Source: JANMJD01 sp963847945
Lineage (GTDB): Bacteria; Actinomycetota; Acidimicrobiia; Acidimicrobiales; Ilumatobacteraceae
Reading direction: 5' to 3'
DNA: 64,000 nt
NCBI GenBank assembly: GCA_963847945.1
Contig: CAWKBX010000001.1
Span: 496,001 to 560,000, forward strand
Shown here: positions 49,943-59,722 of the stretch, piece after piece
How positions within the stretch are numbered: position 1 is the first letter of the stretch
Layout: each line of letters starts with the position of its first letter
Position numbers and translations under genes: made by a program
Notes under the pieces: model-generated
The model's database searches: none
What the model was told of the DNA's origin: nothing
The model's input: only the letters and a program-made list of their open reading frames with translations

Positions 49943-50921
49943 GGCGCTGAGCCGCCTGCTGGTCGGGGTTGGGGGTTCCGCCGACGCGCTCGTAGGCGGC
50001 GACGATGTCGGCGACGATGCGGTGCCGCACGACGTCCCCGGAGGTGAGGTGGACAAAGCCCAGACCCTCGATGCCGGTGAGGATCGGTTCGAGGGCGATC
50101 AGGCCGCTGCGACCGCCGGGCACGTCGACCTGGGTGGTATCGCCGGTGATCACCACCCGTGAGCCGAAGCCGATGCGGGTCAGGAACATCTTCATCTGCT
50201 CAGGGGTTGTGTTCTGGGCCTCGTCGAGGATGATGAAGCTGTTGTTCAACGTGCGACCACGCATGAAGGCCAGCGGCGCCACCTCGATGGTCTGGCGCTC
50301 GATCAATTTCTGTGTCGCCTCGGGTTCGAGCATGTCGTAGAGGGCGTCGTAGAGCGGCCGCAGATAGGGGTCGATCTTGGCCATCAGATCGCCGGGCAGG
50401 AAGCCCAACCGCTCGCCGGCCTCGACTGCCGGGCGGGTGAGGATGATCCGCTGCACCTGCTTGGACTGCAGGGCCTGGACGGCCATTGCCACGGCCAGCC
50501 AACTCTTACCAGTACCGGCGGGACCGAGGCCGAAGGTGATCACGTTCTGACGGATGGCGTCGATGTAGCGCTTCTGCCCGGCGGTCTTGGGGCGCACGGC
50601 GCGGCCCTTCGCGCCCTTCATCACCTCGTCACTGAGCACCTTGCTTGGTCGCTCATCGGCCCGGAGCATCTCGATCGACCGGCCCAGGCTGCGCTCGTCA
50701 AGGTCGTGGCCCAGTTCGAGGAGGGCAATCAATTCTTCAAACAGCCGGCCGGCCTGATCGGCCTGTTCACCGTCAAGTGAGATCTCGTTGCCCCGCACCT
50801 GAATTCGGGCCGCGGGATAGGCAGCCTCGATACGGCGGAGGTGCTCATCTCGATGGCCGAGTAGCCGGGCCATCAGATGATTTGCGGCGACAACGCGCAC
50901 GCCTGTCGGCGTGGTGGTCAT
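49935..50921 (-). CDS. phoH: PhoH-family ATPase
   Basis: Predicted ATPase and RNA-associated protein, 328 residues, of the PhoH/YbeZ type. Walker A is GPAGTGKS and the Walker B/DEAQ part is ILDEAQNTTPEQMKMFL, followed by VITGDTTQVDVPGG. The N-terminal region before the ATPase resembles YbeZ. ATG 50921 is preceded by GGGAC. It is first in the phoH-ybeY-corC-era string, the classical actinobacterial order, and overlaps ybeY. The 362 bases upstream to 51283 hold no protein gene. Confidence 0.94.
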   Translation of the reverse strand: MTTTPTGVRVVAANHLMARLLGHRDEHLRRIEAAYPAARIQVRGNEISLDGEQADQAGRLFEELIALLELGHDLDERSLGRSIEMLRADERPSKVLSDEVMKGAKGRAVRPKTAGQKRYIDAIRQNVITFGLGPAGTGKSWLAVAMAVQALQSKQVQRIILTRPAVEAGERLGFLPGDLMAKIDPYLRPLYDALYDMLEPEATQKLIERQTIEVAPLAFMRGRTLNNSFIILDEAQNTTPEQMKMFLTRIGFGSRVVITGDTTQVDVPGGRSGLIALEPILTGIEGLGFVHLTSGDVVRHRIVADIVAAYERVGGTPNPDQQAAQRRG

Positions 50922-51201
50922 GCAGGTCCCTTGCAACATTCGAGCACACCCCCACGGTAGCGGGCCTGGAGCGGTGCAACTCGCGATGTTTCCCGGTCGC
51001 GATTCCTCGCCCACGTCGCGAGCGCATCGGGTGACAACGACCGATCGCAGAGTCACTCTCGGTCATCGTGCGTCAGCCACCGCGATGGTCCGACAGGACG
51101 GAAATCTGCGTCCACGCGTTCGCCACACGACGTGACATTTCGCTCAAGACGCTCAAGCCAGCACTTCAGGTGAGTCGAACGTCAGGGCAGTAGGTAAAGC
51201 A

Positions 51202-51258
51202 GCCCATTTGGGCGCAACGGCTTGTTCGCTGAGCAGGCGAACAGACACACTGAGTGTG
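51202..51258 (+). promoter_or_regulatory. Three consecutive inverted repeats in the GGDEF-EAL leader
   Basis: Within 57 bases there are GCCCA-TT-TGGGC (51202-51213), TGTTCGC with a 7-base loop to GCGAACA (51223-51243), and the palindrome CACACT-G-AGTGTG (51246-51258). They end 25 bases before the start codon of the GGDEF-EAL gene at 51284. They could be stacked hairpins in a structured 5' leader or operator sites. I compared the leader by eye with the class-I c-di-GMP riboswitch pattern and did not find a convincing match. Confidence 0.5.
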
Positions 51259-51283
51259 CTGTTTAATCTCACTAGAGGAGATC

Positions 51284-53620
51284 ATGCTCATTCGAGTACA
51301 GACCGTGGGAACCACCGTTGCCGCGACACCAACCAGAAGTCATCTCGTCACGCAGGGCTACGTCGCGTTTGGCGCGCTTCTCATGGTAGCAGCAGCGTTG
51401 GCCGGGGACTCCGGACGCCGAGCGGCGTATCTCGTCGCCATCACCGTGGTCATCCCGGCGGTCGTCGTCGGTTGGCGAGTTCACCATGCAGGCCATGCGC
51501 TGTGCATTGCGATGGCCACGATGGCCGTGGCGTATCTCGTCGCCGAGTGGCTCCAGCGACTGCCCAATCTGGATGGCCGAGGCGATCTTGTCGATTCATT
51601 GGTGGGGTTGCCAACCTTGCTCGGGCGTCTGGCATTCATCGCCTGTCTGGTGGCCATCGTCCGGCTTCGCCACGGCCGCCACTTCTGGAGCCTCATTGGC
51701 GACGCAACCATTGTCGCGATCGGGGCCTGGTTGGTGTCGTGGGTGACGATGATCCGCCCGGCGATCGACAATTCCCGGGAGGCCGCCGTGACCACCGTCG
51801 TTCACGGGCTCGCGCAACCGCTGGGCGTCGTGATGATTTTCCTGTTGGTGATGCTGCTGCTCGCCGATACCTTCCGCACCGCCGCGGTATGGCTGATTAT
51901 CGCCTCCAGCGCGTTGATGCTCGCCGGCGACTTGGGCTACTCGGCGATGGCTGCGGGTCACCTCACCGGAGGGGGCCGCCTCTACGACCTCCTCCACGTG
52001 GGTTCATTTCTGCTGGCCGGAGCGCTGTTTCTTCACCCCGGGGTGCGGTCCTTGCATGAGACGATCCCCATCGGGCCGACTCGAGGGCCCGCCGGACGGA
52101 TTTTCTTGACGAGCATCTCGATGATCGTGCCCGCGATCATCCTGGCCGGCGTGCCGACCGTGTCGACGTCGGATCGAATCGTCCGGTTCGTCTCGGCGAT
52201 CTCGATGATCGCGGCAGTGAGTTCCCGAATTTACGAGGCCGTGCGGTCGAACGCGTCGGCCCAGGAACGACTGTTGACCAATGCCCAACACGACATGCTC
52301 ACGGGCCTTCCCAATCGGCAGTTGGTCCACGAGCAGATCACGGCCGCGCTGCATGACGCATGGCGGAGTGGGTCGCGTCCAGCGGTGCTGTTCATCGACA
52401 TCGATCGATTCAAGATCATCAACGACAGCCTCGGCCATTCTGCCGGCGACGAAACACTGCGAGTCATTGCCCGCCGGTTGCGTGCCACTCTCCCCGACGA
52501 GGTCGTACTTGGGCGGAGTTCAGGGGACGAGTTCATCGCGATTGGCGCCGCAGTCCGCACCCCGGCCGAGGCGATGGAACTCGCCGGGCGCGTGTTGTCC
52601 GCCTTCCGAGAGCCTTTGCGCACCCCCACCGCCGGAGACATGCACATCTCGGCATCGGTCGGGGTCGCCCTTCCCGAACCGGGCGGCCGCCCGAACGCCG
52701 ACGAGTTGCTGCGCAACGCCGACACGGCGATGTATAAGGCAAAGGATTCGGGGCGCAACTGTGCGGCGCTGTTCGACGAGTCGATGTACCAGCGGGTCGC
52801 CCAGCGACTGCGTCGGGAGTCCGGCCTCCACCGGGCGCTCGAGCGCCGGGAGATCGCCCTGGCGTACCAGCCGATCGTCGATCTGGGCTGTGGTGAGCTG
52901 GTCGGATTCGAAGCCCTGATGCGCTGGCGGCTGCCGGACGGCACGATGGTTCCGCCGACGGAATTCATCCCGATCGCCGAGGAGACCGGTTTGATCCTGG
53001 GGCTCGGGTCGTGGGCGTTGCTTGAGGCGCTGACCCAGTTGCGCCAGTGGATCGACACCGATGTTTGCCCGGCATCGGCCACGATGTCGGTCAATGTCTC
53101 GCCTCGTCAGCTTCGTGATCCGGCCTTCTCGTCGGTGGTCCGCGAGGCGCTGCGCCGCTCGGGCGTTGCGGCCGATCAACTGTGGCTCGAGGTCACCGAG
53201 AGCGTGATGATCACCGATCCGGAGCAGGCGTCGGAGATGTTCCACCGGCTGCGACAGACGGGCGCTCATCTCAGTATGGACGACTTCGGTACCGGCTATT
53301 CGTCGCTCAGCTTGCTACGCCGCTACCCGCTGCAGCGGATCAAGATCGACCAGTCGTTCGTCGCCAGCGTCGCCGACGACGACAACGCCCGCTCGTTGGT
53401 TCGCACGATTCTGGCGATGGCCGAGTCGTTGGGGCTCGACGCGGTCGCCGAGGGAGTGGAGAACGTCGAGCAGTTCCGTGCCCTACGCGAACTCGGTTGC
53501 CAGTGGGCCCAGGGCTATCTCTTCAGCCGCCCGGTCCCGCCCGAGGCAATCGAGCGAAGTGCGGCAGGACTGCCATACGGAGACCCACTCAAGCGGGTCG
53601 GGATGGCCCTCTGGCCGTAG
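51284..53620 (+). CDS. GGDEF-EAL membrane protein (cyclic di-GMP turnover)
   Basis: A 778-residue protein starting at ATG 51284 (AGAGGAG site). The N-terminal 290 residues contain about seven to eight hydrophobic helices, resembling a MASE-type sensor. A GGDEF domain follows. Its signature reads SGDEF (residues 413-417) in place of GGDEF, so diguanylate cyclase activity is uncertain, although SGDEF is known in active enzymes. The EAL domain is intact: EAL at 543-545, DDFGTGYSSLSLL near 666, and the closing AEGVENVEQF. The likely activity is hydrolysis of cyclic di-GMP, with the GGDEF domain possibly regulatory. An unusual leader precedes it. Confidence 0.93.
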   Translation: MLIRVQTVGTTVAATPTRSHLVTQGYVAFGALLMVAAALAGDSGRRAAYLVAITVVIPAVVVGWRVHHAGHALCIAMATMAVAYLVAEWLQRLPNLDGRGDLVDSLVGLPTLLGRLAFIACLVAIVRLRHGRHFWSLIGDATIVAIGAWLVSWVTMIRPAIDNSREAAVTTVVHGLAQPLGVVMIFLLVMLLLADTFRTAAVWLIIASSALMLAGDLGYSAMAAGHLTGGGRLYDLLHVGSFLLAGALFLHPGVRSLHETIPIGPTRGPAGRIFLTSISMIVPAIILAGVPTVSTSDRIVRFVSAISMIAAVSSRIYEAVRSNASAQERLLTNAQHDMLTGLPNRQLVHEQITAALHDAWRSGSRPAVLFIDIDRFKIINDSLGHSAGDETLRVIARRLRATLPDEVVLGRSSGDEFIAIGAAVRTPAEAMELAGRVLSAFREPLRTPTAGDMHISASVGVALPEPGGRPNADELLRNADTAMYKAKDSGRNCAALFDESMYQRVAQRLRRESGLHRALERREIALAYQPIVDLGCGELVGFEALMRWRLPDGTMVPPTEFIPIAEETGLILGLGSWALLEALTQLRQWIDTDVCPASATMSVNVSPRQLRDPAFSSVVREALRRSGVAADQLWLEVTESVMITDPEQASEMFHRLRQTGAHLSMDDFGTGYSSLSLLRRYPLQRIKIDQSFVASVADDDNARSLVRTILAMAESLGLDAVAEGVENVEQFRALRELGCQWAQGYLFSRPVPPEAIERSAAGLPYGDPLKRVGMALWP

Positions 53621-53725
53621 ATTCCGGGTACTCCCACCGCGAGGTCGGCAGCCCACCTCAGGAGTCGGATCAGACCGCACGGTGGCATCCCTGCCAAGAT
53701 CTGTCGGCAGACAGTGAGGAGTCCC

Positions 53726-54262
53726 GTGTCGGAGTCGACCCAAACCACCACCGCTTGGCTATCCGCCGACGAGCTGAACACAATCCGCGGCAGCGTGCCC
53801 ATCGTGTATGTGGAAGCGGTACCGGTGCGACTCGATGAGGTCGGCCGGGTCACCCATGTCGGCCTGCTCCTGCGTATGACCCCCGACGGGCAGGTCAACC
53901 GAGCAGTGGTCTCGGGTCGCGTGATGTTCGGCGAACGGCTACGCGATGCCTTGGTCCGCCACTTGGAGAAGGATCTCGGCCCGGTCGCACTTCCCCAGAT
54001 TCCCCCGGCCCCTGCGCCGTTCACCGTGGCGGAGTACTTCCCCGACCCGGAGATCTCGGGTCTGCATGATCCTCGGCAGCATGCGGTGAGCCTGGCGTAC
54101 CTGGTCCCCGTGGTCGGTGATTGCCGACCGAGCCAGCAGGCCCTCGATCTGGTGTGGTTGACCCCTGAAGAGGTCTGTCGGCCCGACGTCCGCCGGGAGC
54201 TCGCCAGTGGGCATGATCGTCTCGTTCGACTTGCCCTTGCTCATTCCGGCCACCTCCCCTGA
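53726..54262 (+). CDS. NUDIX-like protein, DUF4916-type
   Basis: A protein of 178 residues starting at GTG 53726 with AGGAG five bases before. The sequence shows ADELNTIRGSVPIVYVEAVPVR, then RVTHVGLLLRMTPDG and HLEKDLGPVALPQIPPAP, and DPRQHAVSLAYLVPVVGD. It resembles actinobacterial DUF4916 proteins with a NUDIX-like fold (from memory). The usual NUDIX box with its EExxEExG glutamates is not evident, so hydrolase activity is doubtful. It lies between the GGDEF-EAL gene and the N-carbamoyl hydrolase gene. Confidence 0.6.
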   Translation: MSESTQTTTAWLSADELNTIRGSVPIVYVEAVPVRLDEVGRVTHVGLLLRMTPDGQVNRAVVSGRVMFGERLRDALVRHLEKDLGPVALPQIPPAPAPFTVAEYFPDPEISGLHDPRQHAVSLAYLVPVVGDCRPSQQALDLVWLTPEEVCRPDVRRELASGHDRLVRLALAHSGHLP

Positions 54263-54274
54263 GCCTCCGACGCG

Positions 54275-54300
54275 TTTACAATTTGTACAACTCGCGGTAA
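54275..54300 (+). promoter_or_regulatory. AT-rich palindrome upstream of the purine/hydantoin cluster
   Basis: The palindrome TACAA-T-TTGTA (54277-54287) overlaps another, TTGTACAA (54283-54290), in a stretch poor in GC compared with its surroundings. TTTACA (54275) could serve as -35 with GGTAAT (around 54296) as a weak -10. The first gene of the cluster starts at 54332. The shape suits a GntR- or TetR-type operator, which is only inference. Confidence 0.45.
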
Positions 54301-54331
54301 TCGGCCGCGATCGCAACCCCGGGGAGCGCAT

Positions 54332-55258
54332 GTGGGTCGAATCATCACGGTCGGAGCCGCCCAACTTGGCCCGATCGGCCGTGACTCGTCGCGCGTCGGG
54401 GTGGTCGACCGGCTGATCGCCCTGCTGCATCAGGCGGCCGATCACGGCGTCGAACTGCTCGTCTACCCCGAGCTGGCGTTGACCACGTTCTTCCCGCGAT
54501 GGTTCGTCGACGACATCACCACGGCCGACCACTTCTACGAGCGGTCGATGCCCAACTCCGATACCCAGCCCCTCTTCGACGAGGCCCGCCGACTCGGGAT
54601 CGGGTTCTGTCTCGGCTACGCCCTGCTCGACGACGACGGGCACCGCTGGAACGTGCAGACGCTGGTCGAGCGGGACGGTTCGACGGTGGCAACGTTCCGC
54701 AAGGTGCACATTCCCGGCCACGAACACCACGAGCCCGATCGGCCATTCCAGCATGCCGAGCGGTACTACTTCGAGCCGTCACCCGACGGTTTCGGCGTGT
54801 GGCGGGCGTTCGACGGGCTGATCGGGATGATGATCTGCAACGACCGCCGGTGGCCCGAGAGCTACCGCGAGATGGGCTTACAGGGTGTCGAGATGATCCT
54901 GTGCGGCTACAACACCCCGATCCACTACGTGCCCGACCCGAGCCAGGACATCCTCCAGGGGTTCCACAACGCGCTCGTCATGCAGTCGGGCGCCTACCAG
55001 AACGGCACGTGGGTGGTCGGGGTCGCCAAGGGTGGTGTCGAGGAGGGCGTCGACTCGCTTGGCCAGTCGATGATCGTCGCCCCGAGCGGTCAGATCGTGG
55101 CCCAGGCCCTGACGACCGACGACGAGTTGATTGTCGCCCGCTGCGACCTGGATTGGTGCGCCCGTTACAAGGGCACGCTCTTCGACTTCGATCGCTACCG
55201 CCGCCCCGAGGTCTACACCCGGATCACCGGCCAACGTGGCGTCGTGCTCCCCGCATGA
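54332..55258 (+). CDS. Carbon-nitrogen hydrolase (N-carbamoyl-D-amino-acid hydrolase-like)
   Basis: A nitrilase-superfamily amidase of 308 residues. Catalytic residues are visible: glutamate in YPELALTTFFPRW, lysine in FRKVHIPGHEHHEP and cysteine in MMICNDRRWPES. The FFPRW segment and the GLQGVEMILCGYNTP region match N-carbamoyl-D-amino-acid amidohydrolases, which release ammonia and carbon dioxide from ureido acids. GTG 54332 follows a GGGGAG site. Its stop overlaps the ATG of the xanthine dehydrogenase gene (ATGA), so it is coupled to a purine-type pathway; the partner hydantoinase is not in the window. Confidence 0.88.
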   Translation: MGRIITVGAAQLGPIGRDSSRVGVVDRLIALLHQAADHGVELLVYPELALTTFFPRWFVDDITTADHFYERSMPNSDTQPLFDEARRLGIGFCLGYALLDDDGHRWNVQTLVERDGSTVATFRKVHIPGHEHHEPDRPFQHAERYYFEPSPDGFGVWRAFDGLIGMMICNDRRWPESYREMGLQGVEMILCGYNTPIHYVPDPSQDILQGFHNALVMQSGAYQNGTWVVGVAKGGVEEGVDSLGQSMIVAPSGQIVAQALTTDDELIVARCDLDWCARYKGTLFDFDRYRRPEVYTRITGQRGVVLPA

Positions 55259-57861
55259 CGGTCGTCAGCCGCGGTCTCGCTGGTGGTCAACGGCACCCCG
55301 GTCGACCGTTCGCGCCGACCATCCCCATCTGCTCGCCGCGTTACGCGAAGAGCTCGACATCACCAGCCCCAAGGACGGCTGCTCTCCGTCGGGCCAATGC
55401 GGCTGCTGCACGGTGATGATCGATGGCAAGGCGCAGATCTCGTGCCAGTACCCGGTTGCCAAGGCCGCAGGACGGGCGGTCACAACGCTGGAGGGCCTGC
55501 CCGACGAGGAGCGCACGACCTGGTCACATGCCTTCGCGGCGTGTGGTGGCCTGCAGTGCGGGTTCTGCATCCCGGGCATTGTGATGCGGGCCCGGGCCCA
55601 GGTCGACAAGAAGGGTGCGTCGTGACCCGCGACGACATGAGCCGTCATCTCGGTGCCCACCTGTGCCGCTGCACGGGCTACGTCAAGGTGCTCGATGCGA
55701 TCGAGTCCGTGGCCCAGGGCACGCACCGTCACGGTGTCCCTGCGGCGGGTGGAATCGGCTCCTCGGTGGCGAAGTACGAGTCAGGCTGAATTCGCGCTCG
55801 GCGACCGTGGCTACGTCGACGATCTGAGGGTCCCAGGCATGCTCCACGGCGCGCTGCACCTCACCACCCATGCCCGGGCGCTCGTGCGGGCGATCTCCAC
55901 GTCTGGCGCGCTCGCCGCGCCCGGCGTGATCGCGGTGTACACCGCGGCCGATGTTCCCGGCGAGCGGCGAGTGGGCATCATCTACCAGGACTGGCCGATC
56001 TTCATCGGCGTCGGGGAGCGAACGTCGTATGCGGGCGACGTGCTGGCGATCGTGGTCGCCGCGACCCGTCAGCAGGCTCGCGAAGCCGCCGCGCTCGATC
56101 GAGGTCGACTACGAGGTGTTTCCGCCGATGACCGATGTCGATCGGCGCTCGCCGACGATGCCGAGGTCGCCGTGTGGGGCACGTCATCGAACGTGCTCAG
56201 CGTCTCGGAATATCAACGCGGATCGGTCGATGAGGCTCTCGCCGCCAGTGCCTTCACCGTGTCGGAGACCTTCCAGACCCAGCGCATCGAACACGCCTTT
56301 CTGGAGCCCGAATCAACCCTCGCCGTCCCGCAACCCGCCGGTCGGCTTGCACGTCTACTCGGGCGGTCAGGGAGTGTGGGACGACCGCAATCAGATCGCC
56401 GCGATCCTCGGTGTCGCGCGTGACGACGTGACCGTCGAACTGGTCTCGAACGGCGGTGCGTTCGGCGGCAAGGAGGACATGTCGAACCAGGGCCAGACCG
56501 CACTCGCCGCCTGGTTGTTGCAGCGGCCGGTGAAGTGCACGTTGTCGCGCGAGGAAAGCTTCCTGATCCACGCCAAGCGGCACCCGATCCGCCTGGCCTA
56601 CACCGCCGGCTGCACCGCGGAGGGCCGGTTCACCGGGCTGCGGGTACGCGCCGTCGGTGATTCGGGGGCTTATGCCAGCGTGGGCATGAAGGTGTTGGAG
56701 CGGGCCGCCGGGCATGCCAGCGGGCCATACCGCTGGGATGCCCTCGACGTCCATGCCGTCGCCGTGCGGACCAACAATCCGGTATGCGGCGCGTTCCGCG
56801 GGTTTGGTGCCAACCAGGCCCAGTTCGCCATGGAGGGCATCGTCGATCGCGTTTGGCCGGCGCCGCCGGACTGTCGGAGTGGGAGATCCGTCGCCGCAAT
56901 GTGATCCAGCCCGGAGAGTTGTGGGGACCAGGGCAGCAGATGGACGATGGCTGCCTCGGAGCCGCCGAATGCCTCGATGCCATCCGGCCGGCGTACGACG
57001 CGGCGGTCGCTTCGGGAGCCGCAGTCGGGCTCGGGCTCGGGCTGAAGAATTCCGGGCTCGGTAACGGCTTCGTCGAGATCACCGGTGCAGCGGTGCGCTT
57101 CGAGTCCGATGGCACGGTCACCGTCGCCCACGGCTGGACCGAGATGGGCCAGGGGGTCCACACCATCGCACTACAGGTAGCGGTCTCTGAACTCGGCATC
57201 GCACCCGACCGGGTTCGGGTGGTCGTCGATACCACCCGTGAGCTGGGCAATGGGCAGACGACAGGATCGCGCGGCACGCTCGATGGGGGCCGGCGCGGTG
57301 CGTGCCGCGTGCGCCGCGGCGATCGCCGGCGGCTGCGAGGTCGGGATCGATTACCTCGGCGAGTACCGCGTCGACTGGACGCACAAGATGGGGACGCCGG
57401 GGGTCGAGCATCCGACGATCCATTCGACGTTCTCCTATGCCGCCCAACTGGTGGTCGCCTCCCGAGAAACTGGCCGTATCGAGCGGGTGGTCGCCGTTCA
57501 CGATGTCGGCCGGGCGGTCAACCCGATGCTCTGTGAGGGCCAGGTCGAGGGCTCGGTGCATATGGGCCTGGGGTATGCGCTGACGGAGGACTTCCCCGCC
57601 GATCCGGCCACCGGGTTCCCGATGCCGACCACGCTGCGCCAACTCGGCATCATTCGAGCCAAGGACATGCCCCCGGTCTCGGTCATCCTCGTCGAGTCGC
57701 CCCAACCGAACGCGCCGTATGGCATCAAGGGGGTCGGCGAGATCGGCCTGGTCCCGACCGCCGGGGCCGTCGCCGCGGCGCTGCACGCAATCGACGGAGT
57801 GTGGCGCACGACGTTGCCGATGCGCGCCGCCGGCTCAGCCGGAGCGGAGTCTCCCGAATGA
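55255..57861 (+). pseudogene. Fused Fe-S/molybdopterin xanthine dehydrogenase (selenium-dependent type), about ten frameshifts as read
   Basis: A molybdenum hydroxylase acting on purines or related heterocycles. From ATG 55255 the N-terminal part has the two [2Fe-2S] domains: CGCCTVMIDG, CGGLQCGFCIPG and HLCRCTGYVK. It then continues into the large-subunit region with FVDDL-like YVDDLRVPGMLHGAL, EHAFLEPES, GGAFGGKED, CGAFRGFG, EMGQG and KGVGEIGL. The order and motifs match the fused TIGR03311 group known as selenium-dependent xanthine dehydrogenase; no selenocysteine element was seen. Frames change near 55.27, 55.31, 55.62, 55.79, 56.10, 56.14, 56.34, 56.85 and 57.28 kb. Several are single extra bases, such as CTCGATGGGG for CTCATGGGG. 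Confidence 0.85.
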
Positions 57862-59050
57862 CCCGTTTTCATGTTCTCGTGCATCAACTGGCGACGCATC
57901 ACAACATGAAAACCCGGCCGACGACGCGGACGGTGGATGTGGTGGCTGGTTGATGGGCGCCATCACGCCGGGGTTGGTCTGTGGGCACCACCACCTGTAT
58001 TCCGCGCTCGCCCGCGGGATGCCCGCGCCACCTCACCGGCCGACCGGGTTCCTGTCGATCCTCGAACAGGTCTGGTGGCGACTCGACGCTGCGCTCGACC
58101 TCGACATGCTGCGGGCGTCCGCCCGGCTGGGCGCGCTCGAAGCGCTGGAGTGCGGGACGACGGCGATCATCGATCACCACGAGAGTCCGAACGCGATCGA
58201 AGGCAGCCTGTCGGTGATCGCCGACGCCTGCGCCGAGGTCGGAGTGCGGGTCGTCTGCGCCTACGGGGCCACCGACCGGTGGGCCGACGATGGCTCGCCA
58301 TCACCCGAGATGTCTTCGTCGTCGTGGGCCACTCCCCCACCCCGGATGACCGACGCCGCTCGACGGGGACTGGCCGAATGCGAGCGGTTCATCCGTTCGG
58401 GCGGACGCGGGATGGTCGGGTTGCACGCCGGGTTCACGTGTTCGGATGAGACGTTGGCGGCGGCCGCCGACCTGGCGTCTCGGCTCGTAGTCGGGGTCCA
58501 CGTCCATGTCGCCGAGGGGCCAATTGATGCGTCCGTCGCCGGTCGGATCGCCAGTTTGACCAGAGATAACTGGCTGCTCGTCCACGGCGTCCACCTGCCC
58601 GAGTCTGTGTCGTTGCGCGGCACCGTCGCCCACAACCCGCGGTCGAACATGAACAACTCTGTCGGCTACGCCCGACCGAGTCGGTTCGCTCCGAAAAACC
58701 CGATCGTTCTCGGCACCGACGGAATCGGCGCCGACATGCTCGAAGAGTTCCGCCTCGCGTACGTGCGGCTGCGTGAGCACGACGTTCTCGAGACCCCCGA
58801 CACGGTGTGGTCGTGGCTCGAGGCGGGCTGGTCGTTGGTCCCCGAGGCGCGCAGCGACACGGTGACCTGGTCGTACGACCACGCAGATTCTGCCTGGCAC
58901 GTCGCCTTCTCCCCCGGCATCCGCGCCACCGACGTGGTGCGCGCCGACGGTAAGGTGCTGCTGCGCGCAGGAGTCGCCACCCTGGTCGACCCGTCGGAGG
59001 TTCGCGCCCGAGCCGCCGAGCAAGCCGCCAGGTTGTTCGCCCGGCTCTGA
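57858..59050 (+). CDS. ssnA: SsnA-like amidohydrolase, N-terminus short or frameshifted
   Basis: A metal-dependent amidohydrolase. The metal motif HHH is in VCGHHHLYSALARGM, followed by LGALEALECGTTAIIDHHES, the HVHVAEG histidine pair, VHGVHLPES, HNPRSNMNNSVG and GTDGIGADMLEEF. The pattern HNPRSNMNN and DHHES match SsnA proteins (TIGR03314), which sit beside selenium-dependent xanthine dehydrogenase genes. The reading begins at an ATG overlapping the xanthine dehydrogenase stop; the frame changes near 57.94 kb. Only about 38 residues precede the metal motif rather than the usual 50-60, so part of the N-terminal beta-sandwich may be missing. Confidence 0.78.
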
Positions 59051-59083
59051 ACCCTCAGGCTCGGCTTTGCTCCGAACACCCTG

Positions 59084-59125
59084 CGATTCGGTTCGTGCGA
59101 TTCAGTTCGTGCGGTTCGGTTCGGT
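59084..59125. repeat. Three tandem 14-bp repeats
   Basis: Three direct copies of a 14-bp unit: CGATTCGGTTCGTG, CGATTCAGTTCGTG and CGGTTCGGTTCGGT. The first two differ by one base and the third is more diverged. They lie 34 bases after the SsnA-like stop and before a region of gene debris. No function is assigned; slippage or an imported operator is possible. Confidence 0.7.
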
Positions 59126-59301
59126 TGGTGTTCTGGCATAAACCTGGCGCTCAGCCCGCTCCTGCGCGTGGCCGACAATCTGCAATCTCGAACGTGCGGA
59201 GGAAGCGCTGGCCAGGTGCATTCGTCCAGGTAAATGGCTGTTTTCACGTCGCGTTTGTCCGCCGGGCAAGTGCGAGCGATGCAAATCAACGTCGACTCGG
59301 C

Positions 59302-59711
59302 GACCGAAGCGATCTTGTGGAACACGCCGAGGAGCTCATCGACATCGTCGCCCCGCTCACGGTGCGCGACACCGAACATGCCTGCAAGGCGTGGCGGCGC
59401 AACGCCGAGGCCGTCGCCGACGGTCCGCCGCCCACCGAGGAACCCGATCGCGAGTTGTCGTTCGCCCGAGCCGGCGACGGCGCGCTCGTCGGGCGGTTCA
59501 CGCTCGACCGCCGCACGTCGAACTCAACCTCGACGCCGATCAACTCGACCGGCCCCGCTGCTGTGGCACCACCGTCGATGGTGAGCCGCTGACCGCATCG
59601 GCCACCGGGGCGTACCTGTGCGACTCCGAAATCCAGCGGTTCGTGACGTCCGCCGACATCCCGCTCAGCATCGGTCGTGAGTCCCGCACCGTGCCGCTCG
59701 ACATCTTCCGA
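59302..59711 (+). pseudogene. DUF222/HNH (13E12-type) protein remnant
   Basis: Degenerate fragment of a DUF222-domain protein, a family multiplied in actinobacterial genomes and often followed by an HNH nuclease domain. One frame reads DLVEHAEELIDIVAPLTVRDTEHACKAW, then EEPDRELSFA; a second frame continues with TVDGEPLTASATGAYLCDSEIQRFV and IGRESRTVP. The N-terminal part, the region between the two frames and the HNH motif itself are absent. It abuts a TPR fragment at 59723. Confidence 0.65.
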
Positions 59712-59722
59712 GCCGTTGCCAA

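Noticed and set aside
50930..51283. Class I cyclic di-GMP riboswitch upstream of the GGDEF-EAL gene
   Set aside because: The conserved core and tetraloop pattern could not be matched by eye, so only the inverted repeats are reported.
55255..57861. Selenocysteine codon or SECIS element in the xanthine dehydrogenase
   Set aside because: The in-frame stops coincide with frameshifts, not conserved selenocysteine positions, and no SECIS-like hairpin was seen after a TGA.
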